From Pseudomonadota bacterium (GTDB lineage Bacteria; Pseudomonadota; Alphaproteobacteria; Sphingomonadales; Sphingomonadaceae): a DNA stretch of 64,000 nt. The stretch lies in assembly GCA_023418595.1 (NCBI GenBank), contig JAEZZI010000026.1, forward strand, positions 243,845 through 307,844, given 5' to 3'. The notes beneath the pieces were generated by a model. The model made no database searches. It had not been told where the DNA came from and worked only from the letters and a program-made list of their open reading frames with translations. Of the stretch, positions 42,136 to 51,519 are shown in pieces. Position 1 is the stretch's first letter, and every line of letters starts with the position of its first letter. A program made the position numbers and the translations under genes.

Positions 42136-44289
42136 TCAGACGACCGCCAGTGCCGACAGCAGCAGCAATGCGACGATATTCGTGATCTTGATCATCGGAT
42201 TGACCGCCGGACCCGCTGTATCCTTGTAGGGATCGCCCACGGTGTCGCCGGTGACTGCGGCCTTGTGCGCCTCGCTCCCCTTGCCGCCGTGATTGCCGTC
42301 CTCGATGAACTTCTTGGCATTGTCCCAGGCGCCGCCACCGCTCGTCATCGAAATGGCGACGAACAGCCCCGACACGATCACGCCCAGCAGCAGCGCCCCG
42401 AGCGCCGCAAAGCCGTTCGCCTGACCCGCGACGAGCGTGATGAGGTAATAGACCACGATCGGCGCCAGCACGGGAAGCAGCGACGGCACGATCATTTCCT
42501 TGATCGCCGCCCGCGTCACGATGTCGACGGTATGGGCATAGTTGGGACGGCTGGTCCCCGCCATGATGCCGGGGTCGTTGGCGAACTGGCTGCGGACGTC
42601 GTGCACCACATGCCCCGCCGCGCGACCGACCGCGGTCATCCCGAACGCGCCGAACAGATAGGGGAGCAGCGCCCCGAGCAGCAGTCCGACGACGACATAC
42701 GGATTGGACAGGCTGAAATCGACCGTCACATCGGGGAAGAACTCGGTCAGGTCGGTGGTGTAGGCCCCGAACAGCACGAGTGCGGCCAGCCCTGCCGAAC
42801 CGATCGCATAGCCCTTGGTCACCGCCTTGGTGGTGTTGCCCACCGCGTCCAAGGCGTCGGTGCGCTCGCGGACTTCGTCGGGTAGCCCCGCCATTTCGGC
42901 GATGCCCCCGGCGTTATCCGTAACCGGACCGTAAGCGTCGAGCGCGACGACCATGCCGGTCAGCGCGATCAGCGATGTCGCGGCGAACGCGATGCCGATG
43001 ATGCCCGCAAGCTGATAGGCGCCGACAAAGGCGACCAGGATGACGATGGTCGGCAAGGCGGTCGCCTCCAGGCTGATCGCCAAGCCCTGGATGACGTTGG
43101 TGCCGTGGCCAGTCACGCTCGCCTTGGCGATCGATTTCACCGGGCGATAATTGGTGCCGGTATAATATTCGGTGATCCACACCAGCGCGCCGGTCAGGCC
43201 AAGGCCGATCAACATGCACCAGAACAGGTCCATGCCGGTAAAGCCGTCGCCCGCCGCCGGGGCTGCTTCCGCGCTCGACAGCACCGTATCGCTCATCGGA
43301 TCGAGGAAGCCCGCGCCGCCGATCACCGCATTCATGTCGCCCAGCACATATTGGCTGGCGACATAGATGGCGGGCACCGACAGGATCGCGGTGGTCCAGA
43401 ACCCCTTGTAGAGCGCGCCCATGATCGTTCCGCCGCCCAGCCGCACCATATAGGTGCCGATGATCGAGGTGATGATGCACACGCCGCCGACCAGCAGCGG
43501 CAACGACATGAGCGCGGTCAACTCGGCGTCGGTGCCGGACACCAGCAACGCGATCGACACCATCGTCAGGCCAATCGTCACGACATAGGTTTCGAACAGA
43601 TCGGCGGCCATGCCCGCACAGTCGCCGACATTGTCGCCGACGTTATCGGCGATCACCGCAGGATTGCGGGGGTCGTCCTCCGGAATGCCCGCCTCGACCT
43701 TGCCGACCAGATCGGCGCCGACGTCCGCCGCCTTGGTAAAGATACCGCCGCCCAGCCGCGCGAAGATCGAGATCAGCGATGCGCCGAAGGCGAGCGCGGT
43801 CAGCGCCTCGATCACTTCGCGGCTGTTCGCCGGATCGCCCTTGATGCCGACCAGATACCAGAAAATCAGCGCCATCGACAGCAGGCCAAGGCCCGCCACC
43901 AGCATCCCCGTCACTGCGCCCGAGCGGAACGCGAGCGTCAGTCCGCCCTGGAGCGAGGACCGCGCGGCTTCCGCGGTGCGGACGTTGGCGCGCACCGAAA
44001 TGTTCATGCCGACAAAGCCTGCGACGCCCGACAGCACCGCACCGATCAGGAAACTGACGGTGGCTACGGTGCCCAGCGTGACCGCCAGCACGACCGCGAC
44101 GACGACGCCAACGATGGCGATGGTGCGATATTGACGGCCGAGATAGGCCTTTGCGCCTTCCTGAATCGCGGCGGCGATGTCCTGCATCTTCGCGTCGCCC
44201 GCAGGCTTCGACAGGATCTGCTGACTGGTGACGATGCCATAGACCACGGCGATGACGCCGCAGACCAAGGCGAGATAGACGATCTCCAT
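42136..44289 (-). CDS. hppA: membrane-bound proton-translocating pyrophosphatase
   Basis: 717 residues and about 16 membrane helices. Couples PPi hydrolysis to H+ export. Catalytic segments are DVGADLVGKVEAGIPEDDP and NPAVIADNVGDNVGD, and near the C-terminus GDTVGDPYKDTAGPAVNP. GNTTKAVTKGYAIGSAGLA has Lys where K+-dependent enzymes have Ala, pointing to the K+-independent H+ type. ATG 44289 (MEIVYLALVCG) is preferred to an extension of 22 residues. Ends with a strong terminator. Confidence 0.97.
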   Translation of the reverse strand: MEIVYLALVCGVIAVVYGIVTSQQILSKPAGDAKMQDIAAAIQEGAKAYLGRQYRTIAIVGVVVAVVLAVTLGTVATVSFLIGAVLSGVAGFVGMNISVRANVRTAEAARSSLQGGLTLAFRSGAVTGMLVAGLGLLSMALIFWYLVGIKGDPANSREVIEALTALAFGASLISIFARLGGGIFTKAADVGADLVGKVEAGIPEDDPRNPAVIADNVGDNVGDCAGMAADLFETYVVTIGLTMVSIALLVSGTDAELTALMSLPLLVGGVCIITSIIGTYMVRLGGGTIMGALYKGFWTTAILSVPAIYVASQYVLGDMNAVIGGAGFLDPMSDTVLSSAEAAPAAGDGFTGMDLFWCMLIGLGLTGALVWITEYYTGTNYRPVKSIAKASVTGHGTNVIQGLAISLEATALPTIVILVAFVGAYQLAGIIGIAFAATSLIALTGMVVALDAYGPVTDNAGGIAEMAGLPDEVRERTDALDAVGNTTKAVTKGYAIGSAGLAALVLFGAYTTDLTEFFPDVTVDFSLSNPYVVVGLLLGALLPYLFGAFGMTAVGRAAGHVVHDVRSQFANDPGIMAGTSRPNYAHTVDIVTRAAIKEMIVPSLLPVLAPIVVYYLITLVAGQANGFAALGALLLGVIVSGLFVAISMTSGGGAWDNAKKFIEDGNHGGKGSEAHKAAVTGDTVGDPYKDTAGPAVNPMIKITNIVALLLLSALAVV

Positions 44290-44432
44290 ACCCCTTCGGT
44301 CCTCCCCGTTATGTCGGGACGGTGCAGGGTCTTGCGCCCTGTCAACCGGCCGCAACTAGGGGGGCGAAGCTATAGCGTTGGAACGAAAGCGCAAGCGGCG
44401 TGATGGGTGGGGCACGCGCAACCAATTCCCCG

Positions 44433-44514
44433 CCGTGCTCCCGCGCAGGCGGGAGCCCAGGGTAACGAAGCGCGACACCTGCCACCCTGGGCTCCCGCCT
44501 GCGCGGGAGCACGG
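44433..44514. repeat. palindromic element, family D, perfect copy
   Basis: 31 bp arms 44433-44463 and 44484-44514, exact reverse complements, 20-base loop; each arm contains CTCCCGC and GCGGGAG in tandem. Located between hppA and thiL. Confidence 0.95.
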
Positions 44515-44528
44515 CACTGGTTTCGGTC

Positions 44529-45446
44529 TTAGTGCCGCCACCCAAGCGAAGCGGGCAGCGCCACCTGACGCCCCCCCGCCGTCACCGTCAGCCCGCTCCC
44601 CGCCCGGCAGGTTCCGATTGCGGTCGCGGCGACCGGCGGCTTCACCCCGGCAGGCAGCGTGAACAGCAATTGATAGTCATCCCCCGCCGTCGCCGCGAAC
44701 AGCCGCGCCGTCTCACCGTCGCCCCGCACCGACACGAACGCGCTCGACAACGGAACGCGGTCCAAATCGATCTCGATCCCCACCCGGCTCGCCTTCGCCA
44801 TCCGCTCGGCATCGATCAGCAACCCGTCGGACACGTCCATCATCGCCGCGACCACGGGCGCGAGCGCCTGTCCCTGCACCACCAGCGGTTGCGGACGGCG
44901 ATAGGCGTCGATCAGCACGCCGGGGCTGGTCCGCCCTTCGTCCAGCAACGCCAGCCCCGCCCCCGCATCGCCGATCGTCCCGGTCACCCACAGCACATCG
45001 CCCGAAAACACCCCGCTGCGCGCTGGCACGCGTGCAGATGCTTCGCCGATCGCGGTCAGCGTGAAGCTGCGCGGCGCGCCCGGCGGCATCCGCACCGTAT
45101 CCCCGCCGATCAGCGCGCAGCCATGTTCAGCCAGGATCGCGCCAAGCCCCTCGACGAACCGTGCGTCCCATGCATCGTCGCCCGACAGCGTATAGTTCAT
45201 CAGGCACGCGACCGGCTTGGCGCCCTTGGCCGCCAGATCGGACAGGTTCACCGCCGCCAGCTTCCACCCCACGCTGTCGGCAGGATCGTCACGACGAAAA
45301 TGCACCCCCTCGACCAGCGTATCGCTGGTGAGCACGAGCTTCGCCCCCCCCACCGCCAGCACCGCCGCATCGTCGGCCAAGCCGCGCGCGGCATCATGCG
45401 TGGCAAGCGCGCGGAGCCGGTCGATAAACGCGAATTCGTTGGTCAT
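44529..45446 (-). CDS. thiL: thiamine-monophosphate kinase
   Basis: 305 residues. Phosphorylates thiamine monophosphate to the diphosphate cofactor. PurM-like fold: GLADDAAVLAVGGAKLVLTS, SDTLVEGVHFRRD, AAVNLSDLAAKGAKPVACL, LIGGDTVRMPPG and MMDVSDGLLIDAERMAKAS. No TPP riboswitch seen upstream. Ends about 15 bases after the family D palindrome. Confidence 0.96.
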   Translation of the reverse strand: MTNEFAFIDRLRALATHDAARGLADDAAVLAVGGAKLVLTSDTLVEGVHFRRDDPADSVGWKLAAVNLSDLAAKGAKPVACLMNYTLSGDDAWDARFVEGLGAILAEHGCALIGGDTVRMPPGAPRSFTLTAIGEASARVPARSGVFSGDVLWVTGTIGDAGAGLALLDEGRTSPGVLIDAYRRPQPLVVQGQALAPVVAAMMDVSDGLLIDAERMAKASRVGIEIDLDRVPLSSAFVSVRGDGETARLFAATAGDDYQLLFTLPAGVKPPVAATAIGTCRAGSGLTVTAGGRQVALPASLGWRH

Positions 45447-45484
45447 GGGGAGAGCTTAACCCAAGCGGATAGCACGCGTCACGC

Positions 45485-45946
45485 ATGACGCGACGGAGGA
45501 ACCAACTCAGCGAAAGCAGCCTGTCGGGAAACGACCCCATTGCGGACATTGAGCAATCTGCCCCAATAAGTTTTATGGCCATAGAACGACGAAGACTCTT
45601 TGAGGAAGCGAGAGACCGTTGGCCGCGCAGCATTCGGATTTATCCGACAAAGGGCTTCCCATCATTTGATGCGGAGCCGAGTCTCGTTGAAGTCCACACC
45701 GTCATACAATCCGCATGCCAGCCGAAGGGTGAATGGACCCAACAGGACGAGTGGATTGGTCTCGCGAATTGGTCGTTTCATCAAGCTCTTTGGGCAGTGG
45801 CTGAAGAAGCTGTTGCCGAGCGGCAGCTTGATCGTGACGAGGTAACATTCGATCGGTTTGACGAATGTATGCGCTCAAACTTGTCAGACGACAGTTGGGC
45901 TGCCGAGCGGCAAGAGTATGAGGTTAGCCCCCTCCTCTTTCACTGA
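45485..45946 (+). CDS. orphan hypothetical protein in an AT-richer patch
   Basis: 153 residues from ATG 45485; ATG 45575 would give 123 residues. No signal peptide or membrane helix. Segments such as SLVEVHTVIQSACQPKGEW and LANWSFHQALWAVAEEAV look like a small folded cytoplasmic protein, but I recognise no family. The gene is close to 50 percent GC by eye, against well over 60 percent around it, and its codon choice is unlike its neighbours. It lies between thiL and the truncated trhO, suggesting a small acquired insertion. Confidence 0.5.
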   Translation: MTRRRNQLSESSLSGNDPIADIEQSAPISFMAIERRRLFEEARDRWPRSIRIYPTKGFPSFDAEPSLVEVHTVIQSACQPKGEWTQQDEWIGLANWSFHQALWAVAEEAVAERQLDRDEVTFDRFDECMRSNLSDDSWAAERQEYEVSPLLFH

Positions 45947-46013
45947 AGCAATGTCCGCTTTCCACCCAATAGCAGCTATTCGATCCTATTCCCGAAAGCG
46001 GTCCTTCGCAGGT

Positions 46014-46592
46014 TCACGGCGTGTCACCACCCTTATTGCTCAACACCGCCCCGATATGCGCCTGGCCCCGCTTTTCTGCGAGCAGCGCCTGTCGGCGCCG
46101 CTCGGCATAGTTCGCGCGCTGTTCGTCCGTTCGCACATCGTGGCAATGCGGGCAGGCCACGCCTTCCTCGAACCGGGCCGACGCTCGGTCGGCTTCCGAC
46201 AACGGCATCCGGCAGGCGCGGCATAGGCTGTGGCTGCCCAAGCCCAGCCCGTGGGTCACCGCCACCCGCTCGTCGAACACGAAGCATTCGCCCTGCCAGC
46301 GGCTGTCCTTAGGCGCCACTTCCTCCAGATAGCGCAGGATGCCGCCGTCGAGGTGATAGACGTCCTCCACCCCTTCGGCTTTCAGGAAGGCGGTCGATTT
46401 TTCGCAGCGAATGCCGCCGGTGCAGAACATCGCGACCTTCTTCTTGCCCGACAGCAGTTCGTCGCGGTGGTCGCGGAACCAGGCGGGAAAGTCACGGAAG
46501 GTCCGGGTATGCGGATCGACCGCGCCCGCGAAGCTGCCGATCGCGACTTCGTAATCGTTGCGCGTGTCGATGACCCAACGTTTCGATGGCAT
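46014..46592 (-). pseudogene. 5'-truncated tRNA uridine hydroxylase TrhO (YceA/rhodanese family)
   Basis: 192 residues from ATG 46592. The sequence begins inside the rhodanese domain (VIDTRNDYEVAIGSFAGAVD), with the active-site Cys in FCTGGIRCEKSTAFLKAEG and a C-terminal Cys-rich unit (CRACRMPL, CPHCHD). Full TrhO proteins are about 300 residues; the first 100 or so, an acylphosphatase-like N-terminal domain, are absent. No frame in the 126 bases upstream resembles it, and the next gene starts there in the opposite direction. The start has no clear ribosome site. Either a remnant or a rhodanese-only variant; I lean to remnant. Confidence 0.65.
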
Positions 46593-46718
46593 CGGGTAAG
46601 GACCGGCGTGTGGCTGCGCGGACGGTCAATCGGACGTTGACGACAAACACGGAGTGATCGAAATCGGCGGGATGGTTGATCCGCACGATTGCTCCCCGGC
46701 GCTTCACAAGGTGACCCA

Positions 46719-47936
46719 ATGAGATACGGGGTCGTCATTGTCGGTGCGGGCCATGCGGGGGCGGCGTGCGCGATTGCGTTGCGCCAGGGGGGTTATGCCG
46801 ATCCGATCCGGGTGATCGGCGTGGAGCCCGACCTGCCCTATGAACGCCCGCCCTTGTCGAAGGAATATCTGAGCGGCGACAAGGGCTTCGAGCGGCTGTT
46901 GATCCGTCCGCCGTCCTTCTGGGCGGAGCGCGACATCGCATTTGTGCCGTCCACCCGGATCGTCAGGGTCGATTCCGGCAAGCACCGGGTCTTGTCGGAT
47001 GACGGGCAAGCGTTCGACTACGACACGCTGGTCTGGGCGGCGGGCGGCGATGCCCGGCGTCTGACGTGCGAGGGCGCGTGGCTGGCCGGCGTGCATTATG
47101 TCCGTACCCGCGCCGATGTCGATGCGATCATGGCGGCGTTGCCCGATGTGCGGCGCGTGGCGATCGTCGGCGGCGGCTATATCGGACTGGAAGCCGCAGC
47201 GGTGCTCGCCAAGCTGGGCCGCGAAGTGGTGCTGGTCGAAGCACAGGACCGCGTGCTGGCGCGTGTCGCCGGGCCGGTGCTGTCGCGCTTTTTCGAGGAC
47301 GAGCACCGCGCGCACGGCGTCGATATCCGGCTGGGTGTCGGCGTCGATCGCATCATCGGCACGACCTCGGCGACCGGCATCCGGCTTGCGGACGGCGAAG
47401 AGGTCGCCGCCGACATGGTGATCGCCGGCATCGGGATCGTCCCGGCAGTCGCACCATTGCTCGCAGCGGGTGCCGAAGGCGCCAATGGTGTCGAGGTGGA
47501 TGGCCAGTGCCGGACGTCGCTGGCCGATGTGTTTGCGATCGGCGACTGCGCCGAGCATGCCAACCGCTATGCGGACGGCTCGCGGATTCGGCTGGAATCG
47601 GTCCAGAACGCGACCGATCAGGCAGCGGTGGCGGCAAAGACCATGCTGGGGATCGATACGCAGTACGACGCGGTGCCGTGGTTCTGGACGAACCAATATG
47701 ATCTGAAGCTGCAAACCGTCGGGCTGTCGTCGGGCCATGACGAAGCGATCACGCGCGGCGATCCGGCGACGCGTGGTTTTTCCGTTGTCTATCGCAAACA
47801 GAGTCGCGTCATCGCACTCGACTGCGTCAACATGGTCAAGGATTATGTGCAGGGCCGCAAGCTGGTCGCCGATGGCGCGATCGTCGATGCGGCATTGCTT
47901 GCCGATCCCGCCGTCCCGCTCAAAACGCTCGTTTAG
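46719..47936 (+). CDS. FAD-dependent NAD(P)H:ferredoxin/rubredoxin reductase-like flavoprotein
   Basis: 405 residues. FAD-binding start YGVVIVGAGHAGAACAIALR; second Rossmann VRRVAIVGGGYIGLEAAAVL for NAD(P)H; FAD block SLADVFAIGDCAEH; C-terminal WFWTNQYDLKLQTVGL as in reductases serving Rieske dioxygenases and P450s (putidaredoxin/rhodocoxin reductase type). No ferredoxin or oxygenase gene adjoins it, so the partner must be elsewhere. Start ATG 46719. Followed 61 bases later by an MFS gene. Confidence 0.9.
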   Translation: MRYGVVIVGAGHAGAACAIALRQGGYADPIRVIGVEPDLPYERPPLSKEYLSGDKGFERLLIRPPSFWAERDIAFVPSTRIVRVDSGKHRVLSDDGQAFDYDTLVWAAGGDARRLTCEGAWLAGVHYVRTRADVDAIMAALPDVRRVAIVGGGYIGLEAAAVLAKLGREVVLVEAQDRVLARVAGPVLSRFFEDEHRAHGVDIRLGVGVDRIIGTTSATGIRLADGEEVAADMVIAGIGIVPAVAPLLAAGAEGANGVEVDGQCRTSLADVFAIGDCAEHANRYADGSRIRLESVQNATDQAAVAAKTMLGIDTQYDAVPWFWTNQYDLKLQTVGLSSGHDEAITRGDPATRGFSVVYRKQSRVIALDCVNMVKDYVQGRKLVADGAIVDAALLADPAVPLKTLV

Positions 47937-47997
47937 GCGGCGCCAGCCCCGGCATCGGCGCTTGGCATCGGCAGCGCGAGCGCGCATCTGTGCGGGC

Positions 47998-49647
47998 ATG
48001 GCCGAGACCGATCCGCCTTCGCCGCTGTCCGTCCCCGTGTTCCGCGCGGTGTGGATCGCGAGCATGGCGTCGAATTTCGGCGGGCTGATCCAGGCGGTCG
48101 GCGCGTCGTGGCTGATGACATCGCTGACCCCTTCGTCGCAGATGGTGGCGCTGGTCCAGGCATCGACCGCGCTGCCGATCCTGCTGCTGTCCCTGTGGTC
48201 GGGCGCGGTTGCCGACAATCTGGATCGCAGGCGCGTGATGCTGGCTGCACAGGGCTTCATGCTCGCGGTGTCGGTGGTGCTGGCGGTTGTCACCGTTGCC
48301 GGGTGGATTTCGCCCTGGCTGCTGTTGGCTTTCACCTTCCTGATCGGCTGCGGCGCGGCGATGAACGGGCCTACGTGGCAGGCGTCGGTGGGTGACATGG
48401 TGCCCCGCTCGGCATTGCCGGGGGCGGTGGCGCTCAATTCGATGGGGTTCAACATCGCGCGCAGCGTCGGTCCGGCGATCGGCGGCGCGATCGTCGCCGC
48501 GGCGGGCGCGGCGGCGGCGTTCGTGGTCAATGCGATCAGCTATGTCGGACTGATCGCAGTGCTGGTGCGATGGAAGCCCAGCTATCCCGAACGTGTCCTG
48601 CCGCGCGAACCGCTGGGCCATGCCATGACCGCGGGCGTTCGTTATGTCGCGATGTCGCCCGACATCCGCACGGTGCTCGCCCGCGCACTGATCTTCGGGG
48701 TCGGCGCGAGCGCGGTTCCGGCGATGATGCCGCTGGTCGCGCGCGACGTGATCGTCGGCAATTCGCTGACCTATGGCGTGCTGCTGGGCGCATTCGGGAT
48801 CGGCGCGGTGGGCGGCGGTCTGATGGTGCGCCGCCTGCGCGACCGGATGAGCGTGGAAGCGATCGTTCGTGCCGCCGCCGCCGCGCTGGTAACCGGCACG
48901 GTCCTGACCGGCGTCAGCGCGACCCTGTGGCTGACCATTCCGACATTGGCACTTGCCGGCGGGGGATGGGTGCTGGCGCTGTCCACGTTCAACGTGACGG
49001 TTCAACTGTCGGCGCCGCGCTGGGTCGTCGCGCGCGCCCTGTCGCTGTACCAGATGGCGGCGTTCGGCGGGATGGCGAGCGGGGCGGTGCTGTTCGGCGG
49101 GATCGCCGATGCACATGGCGTCGAGATTAGCCTGTTCGCGGCGGCGGCGGTCCAGGCGCTGACGATCCTGTCGGGTTACATCCTGCCGCTTCCGATCGCG
49201 CGCGACCTGAACCTGGCGCTGCGCGAATGGTCGGAGCCGGAGACGGCGGTGTCGGTCGACGACCGCAGCGGCCCGGTGGTGGTGACCATCGAATATCGTA
49301 TCGCAACGGAGAACATCCCCCGCTTTCTGAACGTCATGCATGAACGCAGGCGCATCCGCAGGCGCGACGGCGCGCGGCACTGGACGCTGCTGCGCGATCT
49401 GGGCGAACCCGATCTGTGGATCGAACGCTATCACGTCGCGACCTGGCTCGATTATGTCCGCCACAACCAGCGACGCACGCTCGAGGATACGCAGAACACG
49501 CTCGACATTCTGGCGCTGCATGACGGGCCGTCCAAACCGGTCGTCCATCGGATGATCGAACGTCAGACCAGCACACTGCCCGGCATGCGCGACGCGACAC
49601 CGCGCGAACTGGCCGATCCGATGACGGATACCGCGCGGCAGAGCTGA
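47998..49647 (+). CDS. MFS exporter (MFS_3 type) with C-terminal soluble domain
   Basis: 549 residues. Twelve membrane helices in the first 420 residues, beginning VFRAVWIASMASNFGGLIQA; DNLDRRRVMLAAQGFMLAVS is the cytoplasmic loop 2-3 motif. The class (PF05977, enterobactin-exporter-like) typically ends in an approximately 100-residue soluble part, seen here as VVVTIEYRIATENIPRFLNV and EPDLWIERYHVATWLDYVRH, of ferredoxin-like appearance. Cargo unknown; drugs or siderophores are usual for the group. The upstream in-frame ORF extension overlaps the flavoprotein gene and is spurious. Confidence 0.88.
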   Translation: MAETDPPSPLSVPVFRAVWIASMASNFGGLIQAVGASWLMTSLTPSSQMVALVQASTALPILLLSLWSGAVADNLDRRRVMLAAQGFMLAVSVVLAVVTVAGWISPWLLLAFTFLIGCGAAMNGPTWQASVGDMVPRSALPGAVALNSMGFNIARSVGPAIGGAIVAAAGAAAAFVVNAISYVGLIAVLVRWKPSYPERVLPREPLGHAMTAGVRYVAMSPDIRTVLARALIFGVGASAVPAMMPLVARDVIVGNSLTYGVLLGAFGIGAVGGGLMVRRLRDRMSVEAIVRAAAAALVTGTVLTGVSATLWLTIPTLALAGGGWVLALSTFNVTVQLSAPRWVVARALSLYQMAAFGGMASGAVLFGGIADAHGVEISLFAAAAVQALTILSGYILPLPIARDLNLALREWSEPETAVSVDDRSGPVVVTIEYRIATENIPRFLNVMHERRRIRRRDGARHWTLLRDLGEPDLWIERYHVATWLDYVRHNQRRTLEDTQNTLDILALHDGPSKPVVHRMIERQTSTLPGMRDATPRELADPMTDTARQS

Positions 49648-49811
49648 ACCAGTGGCCAAGACGACCGGGACGACAGCCTTGCCGGTAGCGCCGATCAAAG
49701 CATCGCGACCGTCGAGCGCGCGGGACCGGTGTCGATGCACCGAACCGGGCCGTTCCGGTCATAGTCGCGAGGTCAAATCAGCGGCGCTGTGAGCCGGGGC
49801 GTTCCCGGCAA

Positions 49812-51494
49812 TCAGATCGCACCCGCCTTCATCTGCTTCACCGCATAATCCGCCGCACGGGCGGTCAGCGCCATGAACGTGATCGACGGATTGACGCACG
49901 ACACCGACGCCATTTGGGCGCCATCGGTGACGAACAGATTGGCGGCGTCGTGCGCCTGGCTCCATTTGTTGAGTACCGACTGGCGTGGGTCGACGCCCAT
50001 GCGCGCGCCGCCCATTTCGTGGATCGCGTCACCGGGGACGTGTTCCCTGCGCTCGCTCCTGACATTGGTCAGTCCGGCGCGGCGAAGCATCGCCTCGCCT
50101 TCGGTACGGGCGTCGGCCATCATCCGCATCTCGTTATCGCGGAACGTGACGTTGAACTGCGCCTGGGGCATCCCGAACCGATCGACCTTGTCGGGGTGCA
50201 GGGAAATGCGATTGTCTTCGTAGGGCAGGCATTCGCCGAACGCCATCATCCCGAATTGCCACGGCGCATATTGGCGCATGCCGTGCTTCATCGACGCGCC
50301 GAACCCGACCGGATAGGCGGCGCTGCGATAGGCGCTGCCCTGGTAGCCGTAACCGCGCTTGAAGCCGATCCCTTCATCCCCGCCGACATTGCGGAACCGG
50401 GGGATATAGATGCCGCCGGGTCGCCGACCATATTCGATATAGTCGGTCATGCCCGCGATATCGCCGGAGATGTGGACCCGGAAGATATGGTCCATGACAT
50501 AGCGGCCGAGCGTCCCGCTGGTGTCGAAATGGCTGCGCCCGCTCCCCGCGGGTCGCGAATTGAGCAGGATCTGCGTCGATGCCATCGCCGAGGCGCACAG
50601 GAATACCAGCCGCGCGGGGATGATCTCGGCCTGCCTGGACCTGGTGTCGACCACGCGCACGCCCGTCACCCGCTTGCGCGTCGCGTCATATTCGAGGTTG
50701 GTGACGACCGCGTCCGACCGCAGTGTCAGCCGGTTGGTGGCCCGCGCCGCGGGCAGCGTGACGGACTGAGTCGAGAAATAAGAACCGAACGAACAGCCGC
50801 GGCCGCATTGCGAGCGATTCTGGCATTTGGAGCGACCCTGATCGGGCTTGTCCTCGGTGATGTTCGACAGTCGGCTGTTGATCAGCTTGCGGCCCGGCGA
50901 CGTCGCCTCCAGCCGTTCCTTCAGCCATTTCTCGGCAATGTTCATCGGCACCGGCGGCATGAATTCGCTGTCGGGCAGTTGCGGCAGGTTTTCGCGGCTG
51001 CCCGATACGCCGATATATTTTTCGACATAGCTGTACCACGGCGCAACGTCGTCATAGCGGATCGGCCAGTCGCCGCCGATATTTTCACGCTTATTGGCTT
51101 CGAAATCCTCAGGGCTCCAGCGGAAGGACCAGCGTCCCCAGATCAGCGATTTGCCGCCCACCGCGCCGGGGCGGATCCAGTAGAATTTGTCGCCTTCGTC
51201 ATAGGCGTAAGGGTTCAGCCGGTCGTTATTGTAGTATTTCTGGCTGCTGGGCGACACATAACCGTGCGTGGCGATGAAATAGTCGCTGTCGATCAGCGGT
51301 TTGGGCATCATGTCGCGCGCGGGGATTTCATAGGCGGGCTTGCCGTCGAAATCGTAATCCTCGCCATGTTCGACCATCACGCCGCGGTCGAGCATCAGGA
51401 CGCGCAAGCCCTTTTCGGTCAATTCCTTCGCCGCCCAGCCGCCGCTGACGCCGGAGCCGATAACGATCGCATCGAATGTGTCGGTCGCTGACAT
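49812..51494 (-). CDS. GMC-family FAD dehydrogenase, probable catalytic subunit of a glycoside 3-dehydrogenase
   Basis: 560 residues from ATG 51494 (AAGGA nine bases before). FAD-binding AIVIGSGVSGGWAAKELTEK; C-terminal substrate region IHEMGGARMGVDPRQSV with the catalytic His, then SCVNPSITFMALTARAADYA. CQNRSQCGRGCSFGSY gives CX5CX3C, the arrangement that binds a 3Fe-4S cluster in bacterial FAD-dependent glucose and glucoside dehydrogenases. There is no signal peptide: in this family the catalytic subunit is exported with a Tat-bearing small subunit, here encoded at 52353-52913. Last gene of the eight-gene operon. Exact sugar unknown. Confidence 0.9.
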   Translation of the reverse strand: MSATDTFDAIVIGSGVSGGWAAKELTEKGLRVLMLDRGVMVEHGEDYDFDGKPAYEIPARDMMPKPLIDSDYFIATHGYVSPSSQKYYNNDRLNPYAYDEGDKFYWIRPGAVGGKSLIWGRWSFRWSPEDFEANKRENIGGDWPIRYDDVAPWYSYVEKYIGVSGSRENLPQLPDSEFMPPVPMNIAEKWLKERLEATSPGRKLINSRLSNITEDKPDQGRSKCQNRSQCGRGCSFGSYFSTQSVTLPAARATNRLTLRSDAVVTNLEYDATRKRVTGVRVVDTRSRQAEIIPARLVFLCASAMASTQILLNSRPAGSGRSHFDTSGTLGRYVMDHIFRVHISGDIAGMTDYIEYGRRPGGIYIPRFRNVGGDEGIGFKRGYGYQGSAYRSAAYPVGFGASMKHGMRQYAPWQFGMMAFGECLPYEDNRISLHPDKVDRFGMPQAQFNVTFRDNEMRMMADARTEGEAMLRRAGLTNVRSERREHVPGDAIHEMGGARMGVDPRQSVLNKWSQAHDAANLFVTDGAQMASVSCVNPSITFMALTARAADYAVKQMKAGAI

Positions 51495-51519
51495 TTGAAA
51501 TAATCCTTGCGTGGTCCGG

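Noticed and set aside
46382..46738. Minus-strand ORF as the missing N-terminal domain of TrhO in another frame
   Set aside because: Translation rich in Arg/Ser/Pro with no resemblance to the TrhO N-terminus, so a simple frameshift does not explain the truncation.
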